Part shown: positions 40,523 through 48,800 of the stretch, piece by piece
Numbering within the stretch: position 1 is the stretch's first letter
Layout: every line of letters starts with the position of its first letter
Origin: Candidatus Aenigmatarchaeota archaeon
GTDB taxonomy: Archaea; Aenigmatarchaeota; Aenigmatarchaeia; GW2011-AR5
Direction of reading: 5' to 3'
NCBI GenBank assembly: GCA_016193585.1
Contig: JACPRW010000001.1
Span: 1-59,170 of the forward strand
Length of the DNA: 59,170 bases
The notes under the pieces: model-generated
Database searches by the model: none
Told to the model about the DNA's origin: nothing
What the model saw: only the letters and a program-made list of their open reading frames with translations
Position numbers and translations under genes: made by a program

Positions 40523-40713
40523 TGAAAACAGTCATGGCGCTTATGGTGCTGCTGCTTGTAGTGAGCGGCTGCACCAGCCCCGCGGCAGAGGTGCCTGCCG
40601 CTTCAACGACTACGGCAACCACTGCAACTGCAACAACGGCGCATCCTGACGACGATTACCTTGACGAGGCGCTCACCGAGCTTGAGCAGGCGGAAAGCCT
40701 TGATGCTGCATAG
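40519..40713 (+). CDS. Short lipoprotein (cassette 1)
   Basis: The ORF starts within the stop codon region of the previous gene (ATGATGA), so it is translationally coupled. It encodes a signal peptide with lipobox (ALMVLLLVVSGC), then a Thr/Ala/Pro-rich linker and an acidic tail (DDDYLDEALTELEQAESLDAA). Only ~64 residues in all, so the mature part is mainly linker and acid tail. A paralogue of the same plan is at 43649-43867. Function unknown, possibly a membrane anchor or partner of the secreted protein. Confidence 0.75.
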   Translation: MMKTVMALMVLLLVVSGCTSPAAEVPAASTTTATTATATTAHPDDDYLDEALTELEQAESLDAA

Positions 40714-41131
40714 CGTCCCGGATTATCCTCAATGCCTTGAGAACTGCTGTCTTCGTCATGTTTGATAAAAAGCTGCCCGGAAACAGGACGTTATAGCAGA
40801 TTGTAATAATAATGGAACTTTTAGCCGCAATCTGCTATAGGGAAAGAACATCATAAAATGTTCCAAAATCAATGTTCTTTACTATTAGAAATGGAGTTCG
40901 GCGTACCGACAGCACATCCGGAAAACCTATAGCCTCGCTTTGCGAAAGATGTCGCGGCGTCTCGCTTCTTTCACCAGTTCGTCCAACTCCGGATAGCCAA
41001 ACAACTTCTTCTCGCGTTTCATACGTATCTATTGGCAACGCATCTATTAAGGCATTCGATCCGATGATGATCCCTTCTCTAGCCCTCTCCTAGTATGCAC
41101 ATCCCGCACGGCAAGTAAAACCTTTAGGAGG
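40714..41131. other. Gene-free region with repeat copy D1 and a short cassette-end motif
   Basis: No gene is supported in ~420 bases. AATGCCTTGAGAACTGCTGTCTTC starting at 40731 (only parts quoted: AATGCCTTGA, CTGTCTTC, CATGTTTGA) is related to a sequence after the second lipoprotein gene (43877) and weakly to 52968. The D-type unit lies at 40792-40886. Confidence 0.4.
40792..40886. repeat. Paired-hairpin element, subfamily D (copy 1)
   Basis: The 95-bp unit begins TATAG and ends CTATT. Hairpin 1 arms TAGCAGATTG / CAATCTGCTA enclose a loop with TGGAACTTTTA; hairpin 2 arms AAAGAACAT / ATGTTCTTT enclose a loop with TAAAATGTTCCA. The two loops are complementary over 11 of 12 bases. Copy 2 at 58174-58268 differs at one base. 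Confidence 0.85.
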
Positions 41132-41249
41132 TGCCGGAGGTGGGTTTCGAACCCACGACCTCCACGTGCCTCTGTCACCGTTCCCGCGGGAACTCAAAGC
41201 TCATAGCGATGATTATGAGCGTGGCGCTCTACCCCTGAGCTACTTCGGC
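41132..41249 (-). tRNA. tRNA-Met (CAT, elongator) with a 46-nt intron
   Basis: Read on the minus strand, the acceptor stem pairs GCCGAAG with CTCCGGC (one A-C mismatch), discriminator A. The D arm is GCTCAGGGGTAGAGC, the anticodon loop CT-CAT-A, and the T arm GTGGGTTCGAAACCCAC. The intron (41168-41213) is at the canonical 37/38 position and folds as a hairpin containing GTTCCCGCGGGAAC. The start (GCC...) and D arm match elongator, not initiator, tRNA-Met. A GAACC/GGTTC hairpin lies just upstream of its 5' end. Confidence 0.88.
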
Positions 41250-41387
41250 AAAGACAAGGAACCCAAGGTTCCTCTTCCTTCATGGTCTCCTCCTGTGGAT
41301 TTTATTCTATTGAGGAGCATATCATATCGGCTCTTACCATCTCCGGCAGGAACCCGGCGCAATTCTTGGTACTTGCGCTGGTATGTT

Positions 41388-41484
41388 TATAGCAATACAA
41401 GGAAATAAACACGATATGACTTCCTTGTTTGCTATATGTGAAACAAGAAGTAATATGTCGGTATTATTTTCTTGTTTCACTATA
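41388..41484. repeat. Paired-hairpin element
   Basis: The 97-bp unit starts TATAG and ends CTATA, followed by AAAG (a perfect TATA box CTATAAAAG). Hairpin 1 arms ACAAGGAA / TTCCTTGT, loop ATAAACACGATATGACT; hairpin 2 arms GTGAAACAAGAA / TTCTTGTTTCAC, loop GTAATATGTCGGTATTA. CGATAT and ATGTCG of the two loops can pair. Confidence 0.8.
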
Positions 41485-41585
41485 AAAGTCTTTTCCGCGA
41501 CGGTTGCGGATTCCGGCGGCAGAGCAGCTTGGCAGTGCAGTCACCATGGAAAAAGAGAACAACAAACAGCATTGTTGTGCTCCGT

Positions 41586-41735
41586 CATAGCAGGTTCGAA
41601 TAATAGTAAAGAAATATGCAGAAGACATCATCTTGCATGAAAACTAATGTCTTCTACTACAGCAGATTGCAGCTAAAAGTTCCATTATCATTGCAATCTA
41701 CTATGATACTGGAACTTTCATTCGAACCTACTATC
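41586..41735. repeat. Nested repeat composite
   Basis: Outer arms CATAGCAGGTTCGAAT / ATTCGAACCTACTAT belong to the E-type hairpin. Between them, in place of the usual loop, lie parts of at least two other units: a hairpin GAAGACAT / ATGTCTTC, a hairpin TAGCAGATTG-like CAGCAGATTGCAG / TGCAATCTACTATG of D type, and the loop piece GGAACTTTCA. It is directly followed by a subfamily A unit (41745). Confidence 0.7.
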
Positions 41736-41744
41736 ACGTCATGA

Positions 41745-41839
41745 TATGGAGAAATGCGCAGCATATGTCCTTAGAGGCTGCGCATTTCTCATCTAGCGAA
41801 TTGCGTTTTCACAGGTCATAAGCAACGCAATTCTCTATA
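41745..41839. repeat. Paired-hairpin element, subfamily A (copy 3), supplies a stop codon
   Basis: The unit matches 3898-3992 and 31413-31507. Its terminal CTATA contains the stop codon (TAG, 41835-41837) of the minus-strand gene, whose last codons (R-Y-V) directly abut it. Confidence 0.85.
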
Positions 41840-42356
41840 CATAGCGTAGATAACCGACGTAGTATGCGCTGCCCCGCCTGAATGCTGTTATCTTGACGGG
41901 CATGCCTTTCACGTCGCGCAGCTGCCCTGTCGCCCGGACGCAATTGCTGAAGCTTGCGGCATCGGCGCATTGGTGGAATGCAAAGGTGTCATCCACCACC
42001 AGTGAAAGCGTGCCTGCATCCGTCTCCACGGTAATCATGGTGTCCGTAACGCCTGCAAGCGTTCCGGTAACTTCCTGAGAAATGAGCAGCCTCGTTTCAT
42101 ACGCCAACGGGTCCACGAGGAACAGGTCTCGGTAGCGGGTGTCAGCAATTGGCGGGGCCGCCTGCGGTGGCTGCACAGCTGGTGTTGCCTGCGGCAGCGG
42201 ATGTATCTTTGCTCCATACCAGTAGCCGGCGACGGCGAAAAGTATGGCAACTACCATGAATAGGGCTATAACGCCGTACACTGGCCGGGGTCCTAGAGAA
42301 AATTGCATGTCCTTGCGATACTTATGGATGGGGGGATTATTAATGTGTTTCGGCAT
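41835..42356 (-). CDS. Membrane-anchored hypothetical protein
   Basis: The 173-residue protein (ATG 42356, MPKHINNPP) has one N-terminal membrane segment (VYGVIALFMVVAILFAVAGYWYG, ~27-50), a Pro/Ala/Gln-rich linker, and an extracellular domain rich in Val/Thr beta strands with two Cys (DDTFAFHQCADAASFSNCVRATG). The larger frame upstream would cross the divergent promoter. The stop codon lies inside the repeat. The protein is not recognised; OB-like beta domain is an impression only. Confidence 0.65.
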   Translation of the reverse strand: MPKHINNPPIHKYRKDMQFSLGPRPVYGVIALFMVVAILFAVAGYWYGAKIHPLPQATPAVQPPQAAPPIADTRYRDLFLVDPLAYETRLLISQEVTGTLAGVTDTMITVETDAGTLSLVVDDTFAFHQCADAASFSNCVRATGQLRDVKGMPVKITAFRRGSAYYVGYLRYV

Positions 42357-42421
42357 TTTGTCGGGCAGCGTTTCTAAACGGTTCAAAACGTTTATAAGCA
42401 CCGTGTGCCAATCAATAGGCA

Positions 42422-43648
42422 ATGAAGCACATTGCCGTGTGGTTTGTTCTTTCGCTGGTGCTGGTGAGCGTACTGGTCTTCGCTCGCGATGATGAGCGCC
42501 AGGGCCGCTTCAAGGGCCTGGCAATGCACGAGGCGAAGAAGGTCGAGCGCCTCGGCGAGGCGCGGGTGCGCATGGTCGAGAAATTGAATGCCACGGAGAC
42601 GAGGGCGTTCGCCCAGCTGAGCAGGGCGCACATGAAGGAGCTGTCGTCGCTGCCTGAAGGCGCGCTCAAGAGCCGCCTTGCAGAGGTGCGCATGGTGACG
42701 TCGCACGCGAAGCGCGTGGTCGGGCAGGCAATGGTGCAGTCGTCCCGTGGCAGATACGCCATGGCGAAAGGCAAATTCATGGAGCGCCGCCAGGCAGTTG
42801 CCCAGGACATGCAGCAGTTTGCGGGCCTCAAGGAACGATACACTGCGTGCAAAAATGCTACAGGAGATGACTGCGCTGCAGTCCGTGAGAAGGCGATAAA
42901 CCACAGCAGGCAGGTCGTCGTCAACACTGCCGATATGCTCATTCTCCATCTCACGAAGATACAGGAGCAGGTTACGGCAAACATTAATATTAATGACACT
43001 GACGCGGCGGCGATAACCGCTGATATAGACGCGCGCGTAGCAGAGCTGGAAGCCGCGAAGGCGCAGGCAGCCGTTGCGGCAACAAAGGACGAGGTGAAAA
43101 GCGCTGCAGAAACCGTGCGCAGCATATGGAAGCGCGCCGAGCACCGGGCGCAGATGCATGCGTACCGCGTCGTCCGTGCGCACGTCGGCGAAATACTCGT
43201 ACGTGCAGAAAAGCTCGAGAAGAAGATGGATGCGCTGCTCACGTTTGCCGAGGAGCGGAACGTCAGCGTGAATGACCTGCACGAGAAGCTTGATGCATTC
43301 TCAGCAAAAGTCGCAGAGTCACGGGCTGCGTTCAAAGATTCCCAGGTCCGGTTCCAGGCAGCGCTCGCGTTCCACCGGAACGCGAGCGCGGATGGCAATG
43401 TAACTGAAAGCGAGGCAACAGCGATTACGAATGCCGTGAAAGAGGCGCGGCGCCTGGCGCAGCAGGCGCACGGCGACCTGCGCGAGGCGCACGCCATATT
43501 CGTGGTGCTTGCGAAGGACATCAGGGGCAGGATTTCAGTTCCGTTGACCGACGAGCAGCTGACGAGCGGCGATGCGCCGCTTCCTGCGGCAGCCGGCAGC
43601 GTTGACACGACGGTCGAGGCGACTGAAATTCCTCTGGAGGGCGTGTAA
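42422..43648 (+). CDS. Secreted coiled-coil protein (cassette 2)
   Basis: The 408-residue protein begins with a signal peptide (MKHIAVWFVLSLVLVSVLVFA) and then is almost fully helical, with long heptad-like stretches (VERLGEARVRMVEKLNATETRAF; ARVAELEAAKAQAAVAATKDEVKSAAETVRSI; LEKKMDALLTFAEERNVSVNDLHEKLDAF). Only two Cys, in YTACKNATGDDCAAV. It is likely an extracellular stalk or surface-layer-linked fibre. The start is in a short region after a divergent membrane protein gene. A lipoprotein gene begins directly after its stop. Confidence 0.8.
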   Translation: MKHIAVWFVLSLVLVSVLVFARDDERQGRFKGLAMHEAKKVERLGEARVRMVEKLNATETRAFAQLSRAHMKELSSLPEGALKSRLAEVRMVTSHAKRVVGQAMVQSSRGRYAMAKGKFMERRQAVAQDMQQFAGLKERYTACKNATGDDCAAVREKAINHSRQVVVNTADMLILHLTKIQEQVTANININDTDAAAITADIDARVAELEAAKAQAAVAATKDEVKSAAETVRSIWKRAEHRAQMHAYRVVRAHVGEILVRAEKLEKKMDALLTFAEERNVSVNDLHEKLDAFSAKVAESRAAFKDSQVRFQAALAFHRNASADGNVTESEATAITNAVKEARRLAQQAHGDLREAHAIFVVLAKDIRGRISVPLTDEQLTSGDAPLPAAAGSVDTTVEATEIPLEGV

Positions 43649-43867
43649 ATGAAGCACTATATAATCATTGCAATGCTTCTTGGAGCAGTGCTGCTTGTGG
43701 CCGGCTGCAGCCAGCAGCAGGCGCCGCAGCCGACGACGACCACCACGCAGGCACCCGGCGTGGCGACCAGCTCGTTCGGCAACGAGCTCGACGAGGCAGG
43801 CGCCGCGGACAGCGACCTTGGAGACCCCGATACGAGCGGGAACGACGATGTTGCGGGCACGCTGTAA
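43649..43867 (+). CDS. Short lipoprotein (cassette 2)
   Basis: The ATG follows the previous stop without a gap. A signal peptide with lipobox (GAVLLVAGC) is followed by a Gln/Pro/Thr-rich linker and a Gly/Asp-rich acidic tail. It has the same plan and length (72 residues) as 40519-40713, so the pairing of a secreted protein with a short lipoprotein is repeated in this region. Confidence 0.8.
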   Translation: MKHYIIIAMLLGAVLLVAGCSQQQAPQPTTTTTQAPGVATSSFGNELDEAGAADSDLGDPDTSGNDDVAGTL

Positions 43868-44244
43868 AACAGAAGGAATGCCTTGAATAAATTTCTGTCC
43901 TCCTTTCATTCATGTTTGACCGTATAGCTCGTGATGCATGGAATCAAGGGCGACACCCGCATCCAGGTTGTGTTGCATTAGGAATACTGGGAATAGCAGC
44001 ACTCAGTAACCCCTCTCTCTGAATTCGAGGCCCGTACGAGAGATGCTGTGCAACGGAGAGCAGAAGCGATAAGGTAATTGCGTACACTTTTTCTATACCC
44101 TTGTTTGGTTATTGGCGAAGAATGCACTGTCTGCCGAGATGTTGGTAGAGCCACCGTTGCCCGAGGTGTCGCACCGGATACGCCTGTGGAATCTCGGACA
44201 GCACGATCAGTAAAACTGCTAAAAAGAAAAAAGAAAAGAAGAAG
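43868..44244. other. Gene-free region after the second lipoprotein
   Basis: No credible gene is seen in 377 bases; a 86-codon rightward frame starting at 44078 is antisense to the next gene and has no supporting signals. AATGCCTTGA at 43877 and CATGTTTGAC shortly after match a motif after the first cassette (40731). Confidence 0.4.
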
Positions 44245-44442
44245 TCAGGAAATCGGGAAACCTTCCTGCGGCGCTGCGCGCGATTTTATCGAAAAGCTTT
44301 CTCCATCAGGCGAATACATCGAGAGCTTCGTCTGGTAGTCCCATATCTCGGTGTCGCCGACCTTCATCTTGACGACCGATACCTGATACGAGAGCACATC
44401 GGTCTCCAGCTTGACAAAAAAGGTTGTTGTTGCGCTTTCCAT
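44245..44442 (-). CDS. Small hypothetical beta-rich protein
   Basis: The 65-residue protein (MESATTTFFVKLETDVLSYQVSVVKMKVGDTEIWDYQTKLSMYSPDGESF) consists of alternating hydrophobic/polar strands typical of a small beta-barrel. It lies 36 bases after the FtsZ terminator hairpin in the same orientation. No family recognised. An ATG five codons upstream is an alternative start. Confidence 0.55.
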   Translation of the reverse strand: MESATTTFFVKLETDVLSYQVSVVKMKVGDTEIWDYQTKLSMYSPDGESFSIKSRAAPQEGFPIS

Positions 44443-44478
44443 GAACATAGACATCACTGGGGTAAAGGGAAAAGACGT

Positions 44479-44508
44479 GATGCCCCACGCCGACCGGCAT
44501 GGGGCATC
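44479..44508 (-). terminator. Hairpin downstream of ftsZ
   Basis: GATGCCCCA pairs perfectly with TGGGGCATC around a 12-base GC-rich loop, 15 bases after the ftsZ stop. No T-run follows, so it may be an RNA processing or protection hairpin rather than an intrinsic terminator. Confidence 0.5.
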
Positions 44509-44523
44509 GTTTCCCTCCGGTTC

Positions 44524-45558
44524 CTAGACGATCACTTCGATGCCGAGTTCATTGGCTTTGCTTTTCGCCGACGAACGCCACGCGCCTTTTTCGGACTTCC
44601 CGAGTATGTAGGGCGACTTCACGCCGGTGATGATGGTAATCACCTGCACCTTCCCTGCGAATTCAGGGACGATGCGCGCACCCCACATGACCATCGCTTC
44701 GGGAGACATGTGCTGCGCGACGCTTTCGCCGATGGTGCTGATCTCGTCGAGCCGCATGTCCTCGCCGCCGATGACCTGGATGAGCGCGCCGGTCGCGCCA
44801 GTGTAGTCGACGTCAAGCAACGGATGTGCGAGCGCCCTGGTAATCGCGTCCCGCGCCCTGTCCTGCGAGTCGCTCTCGCCAACGCCGATGGTGGCAACGC
44901 CGCCCGAGCGCATGATGGTGCGCACGTCAGCATAGTCCAGGTTGACGAGCGACGGCACGGAAATGGTCTCGGTAATTCCCTTGATCATCGTCGAGATGAG
45001 GTTGTCCGAGACGCTGAATGCCTCCTTGAGGGGCTTGTTGCCTGCCAGCTCGACGAGCTTCTGGTTCTCGATGACGATCACCGTGTCGCATACCTCGCGT
45101 AGCTTCGACAGGCCTTCTTCAGCCTTGACGATGCGCGCGCCCTCGATCCTGAAGGGCAGTGTCACCGCTGCGATAACTATAGAGCCCATTTCCTTGGCGA
45201 TATAGCCCACGACGGGTGCGGAGCCTGTTCCTGTTCCTCCTCCCAAGCCGCACGTAAGGAAGAGCAGGTCGCAGTTCCTGAGCGTTTCGCGTATCTCGGT
45301 TTTGCTCTCTTCGGCAGCTTTCTTGCCAACCTCCGGGTAGCCTCCTGCCCCAAGGCCCCTCGTCAGCTCCTTGCCGATGAGGATTTTTTTACTCGCCTTG
45401 GTTATGGCAAGGTGCTTTGCGTCAGTGTTGGCGGCAACCGTTGTTGCACCCTGCACGCCCAGTTCTGTCAACCGGTTAATCGTGTTACAGCCGGCTCCTC
45501 CGCAACCCATCACCATGATGCGGGCTTGTTGTACCTGAAAGTTTTCGACCTCGTCCAT
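44524..45558 (-). CDS. ftsZ: Cell division GTPase FtsZ
   Basis: The 344-residue protein has the tubulin/FtsZ signature GGGTGTG (GLGGGTGTGSAP, res. ~107), the N-terminal MGCGGAGCNTINRL and the T7-loop region NLDYADVRTIM. It polymerises into the cytokinetic ring. The start is fixed by GAGGAGGT. The C-terminal domain is complete but there is no long linker or conserved C-terminal peptide beyond ELGIEVIV. A TATA-like TTTAAAAAG lies upstream (45608-45616). Confidence 0.97.
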   Translation of the reverse strand: MDEVENFQVQQARIMVMGCGGAGCNTINRLTELGVQGATTVAANTDAKHLAITKASKKILIGKELTRGLGAGGYPEVGKKAAEESKTEIRETLRNCDLLFLTCGLGGGTGTGSAPVVGYIAKEMGSIVIAAVTLPFRIEGARIVKAEEGLSKLREVCDTVIVIENQKLVELAGNKPLKEAFSVSDNLISTMIKGITETISVPSLVNLDYADVRTIMRSGGVATIGVGESDSQDRARDAITRALAHPLLDVDYTGATGALIQVIGGEDMRLDEISTIGESVAQHMSPEAMVMWGARIVPEFAGKVQVITIITGVKSPYILGKSEKGAWRSSAKSKANELGIEVIV

Positions 45559-45806
45559 ACGCCTAACCTCCTCGTGTGTTTCAATACATATGTTGCCGCA
45601 CCAAAATGCTTTTTAAATGCAGCGCCATATGTACTACTTCTTTGAGAACGAAGCCGAGCGAACCCTAACTCAAAGCCCCCAATCCCAGAATGAAGCGCCT
45701 TGTCCCCAACAAGACGCCTTCTATTCTCTTTATCTCCCTATTTAAGCATTTTGTTTTTCCCACAGCTATGTTTTGTCCTATGGTTAGAAAAGTAGGTTAA
45801 AATTGC
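45559..45806. other. Intergenic region between ftsZ and the surface protease
   Basis: The gap holds the ftsZ promoter (TATA-like ATTTAAAAAGC read on the minus strand, ~45610, and a GAGGAGGT ribosome site). The rest is AT-rich with no gene seen; the surface-protease gene ends at 45807. Confidence 0.5.
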
Positions 45807-48800
45807 TCACTTTTTCGTGCGTTTCCGATGATGCCTGCCGAGGAGCATGAGGGCCGCGCACATGGCCGCAAAGGCAGCAACAATGCCGATGATGGTGTAC
45901 ACGCTGTCTTGTGCCCGTGGTTCCTCAGTCACGGCTTCGGGCGCTGGTGCTACAGCCGTGCACTGCGTGGTGTCGAACGTGCAGCCGGTGCACTGCACCG
46001 TGCCGGCTGCAAACCCGAAATCCGTACACGACGCATTGACGGTGGTGTCACACGCCTCCCCCTGCTCAGCGATGCCGTTGCCGCATGCAGCAGTCTTTTG
46101 TGCCGGTCGACTGCCTGCTACAGCAAAAACTGAAAATCCCGGGGTGACAGCTTTGTACTCGTGCCCTGTTGCATTCTCGCCGGTTCTTTTCGTTTCCAGT
46201 GCATCCCATCTACTTTCTGAAAGCCTGTACAGCGCTATGCTGTCCGCATCCAAACCATGTACCTTCAGCCAGGTTTCTGGAACCGTGAAGCGTATGACGG
46301 CTTCCGAAATGCTGTTATTGGGTAGTGACAATGCAATGTCAGTGTAGTGGTACACGAACTTATCCAGCGGTGTATGCGGTGCTGCTACTTCCGTCAGCGT
46401 GACCGTGCCTGAAGAGAAATTGTCTTTTGTTACCACCGTTATGGCGCTTATGTCCGATACACGTTTTTTGAATGTGAAATGCACGGGCGTGCCTGCCAGG
46501 ATTCCAGAAACAGTTGAGGTTTCGCTAACCTTTCCCTCTGTATCAGCAATAAAGACGCTGCTTCCGCTCGTGCCGCTACTGCTGCTTGCTGCCGATGTTG
46601 CCGTTATGCATGCCCCGTTTGAGCACCCCGACGAACATGCAGTTGATGACCATGTGCCCGAAGAACATGAGCGCAGCGTTGAGCTGTCGCACACACTTGT
46701 TCCATGCTGGTAGGCGATGCTATAATCGTGCGCGCAGCTTCCTGATGCGGCACACCACCCGCCGCTGCCGTCAAAGTCAGCGGCGCAATTGCCGGAATTG
46801 CATTCGTCACTGGATGAGCACGCAACGCTGTTGCCCTTCTTGCCACCGACTGCAAAGTCGCTGAACGACGTGACGTTCGCCCAAACGTAATTTTCCGTTT
46901 CATTGACGCCGCCAACTGGCGGGTCGTATACAACCCATGCGGTGCCGTTGAACTTGTATATCCGCAGGGAGCTCTCGACTGCGCCTGTCTGGTTGAGCTC
47001 TTCGTCAGTGTAATTTATTTTTATGAGTGCGTAGCTCAGGTTGCTCTGGTTGCTTTCGAGTTCGCCGCTGACGTTTATCCTGAGGTATTTGCCCAGCTCA
47101 AGAACGGACAGGTTTGTCGGAAGCGGGTTGGTGGTATTGAAGGTAAGGTTGACGTCCATGCTGCTGAGGTTCGACCGGGACACGATGTCAAGCGTCGTGT
47201 TAAGGTTTTCAGCTCTCAGTCGTGTCATGTTGAAGGCGGTGACATTCGCCCTTTGCCGGTAATGCATCACTTTGATGACAAAGAACTGGTGGAACACGGT
47301 TGTATTGAAGCTCGTGTAATTTTCTTTCTGCGCAGTGTACCGGATGTCATGAAATCCGAGCGCAAGCGACGATGTGTTCAACACGCAGATATACTCGCTA
47401 TTCTCCCCCGCAACAGCAGGAGCGCACACCTTCCAGTCCGCTGCATTGGAAAACTTGTATTCCAGAAATACCTCATCCGCCTGGCGGAGGCTTGACGTGT
47501 CATCGGTCACCGTGGTGTTGAACGTCACCGTGCCGTTGACTTCCTGCGGGCCATATGGTCCGTTAACCGAGGTGAACAAGGTGCCATTGACAGCAAACGA
47601 TGCCTGCGAAGAATTCGCCGGCTTGTACAACGTGTTGTTGTCCAGGACGCTGCCCATAAAGCTCTGTTCTCCAACACTGACGAGGTGATCCGGGTCCAGC
47701 GTTACCGAACAGTTGCCACCGGTCAGCACGCAATCTGCGTAATCGTCATAAGGGACCGTGCCGTCTTTTGTCCATGAAATCCGTGCACTATCGTTCACGT
47801 ATGCTCCTTTGTCCGTGTCGAAGACGAGTATGCCAAGTTGTAGGGTGTTGAAGCCGAATCGCTGGACGCTTTGGTTGGTGCCAAGCGTGACATTGACCGT
47901 CACGTCATCCCTCTCCACGGTTACGCTGAAATTCGTGTAATTCGACGACGTTGCGTCGCTGACCGTGATGTTGATGACTGACTGCCCTATGTACGACCGG
48001 TTGAACGATGTAGAGAATGAGACAGAAGCGTTTGTGGTGCTTATCGAGCGTATGAGCTGCTGCGTGCTGCTTGGGGGCGTGGCGTATAAGCTGGCATTGA
48101 ACGCATCGCCATCGGCATCGCTGAGATTGACGACAAAGCTCCAGGTCTCGCCAAATCCCTTGTTGTTGTCATTGCTGTGCAGCGTGATGCTCGGCTCGCG
48201 GTTCTGCACGGTGAACGACTGCACAGCCATCAGGCTGTTCGTGTTGCCGGACGTGTCATTTGCCGTGTAGCGCCAGCCGACAACCTGCCTGTTGGTCAGG
48301 CTGGTGACGTTGTATGAAGCGTTGTAGATTGTCGTGCCGCCGGCCCGTACCGTGTAATTTACCCACGAACCGGTATGGTTGGAGGAGAATACGATAACGT
48401 CCAGGCCCCCGCTGTCGGTCCATAGCGCGCTCAGCGTCAGGTTATCGGTATTGTAAACGGTGCCGGGCTGCGTCACGTTGTTGAAGCTCGGCGCATTTGC
48501 TTCCGAGACAACAAACGAGTGAGACGTGCTCGCAGAGCTAAAGTTGCCCTTCGAGGCATAGCATGTCCATGTTTTCAGGCCCGTTGATGGGGAGGAGTAA
48601 TTCACCTCGTATCTTCCCGACGACGCGTTGTAGCTCATCGTGTTGTTCCCGCCAATGCTGGCAAGCACCGTCGCGCTGAGGACATCTCCGTTGCCGTTCT
48701 CCGTATAGTCGCAGAAGAGCGTGTTGTTTGCAGCGGGGTTGACGTTGAGCAGCGCCGCGCCTGCTGCAATGGACGTCGGTATCGCACTGATGACGACAGA

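Noticed and set aside
44078-44338. 86-codon rightward ORF before ftsZ region
   Set aside because: It is antisense to the small beta-rich gene 44245-44442, lacks a ribosome site and looks like random composition.
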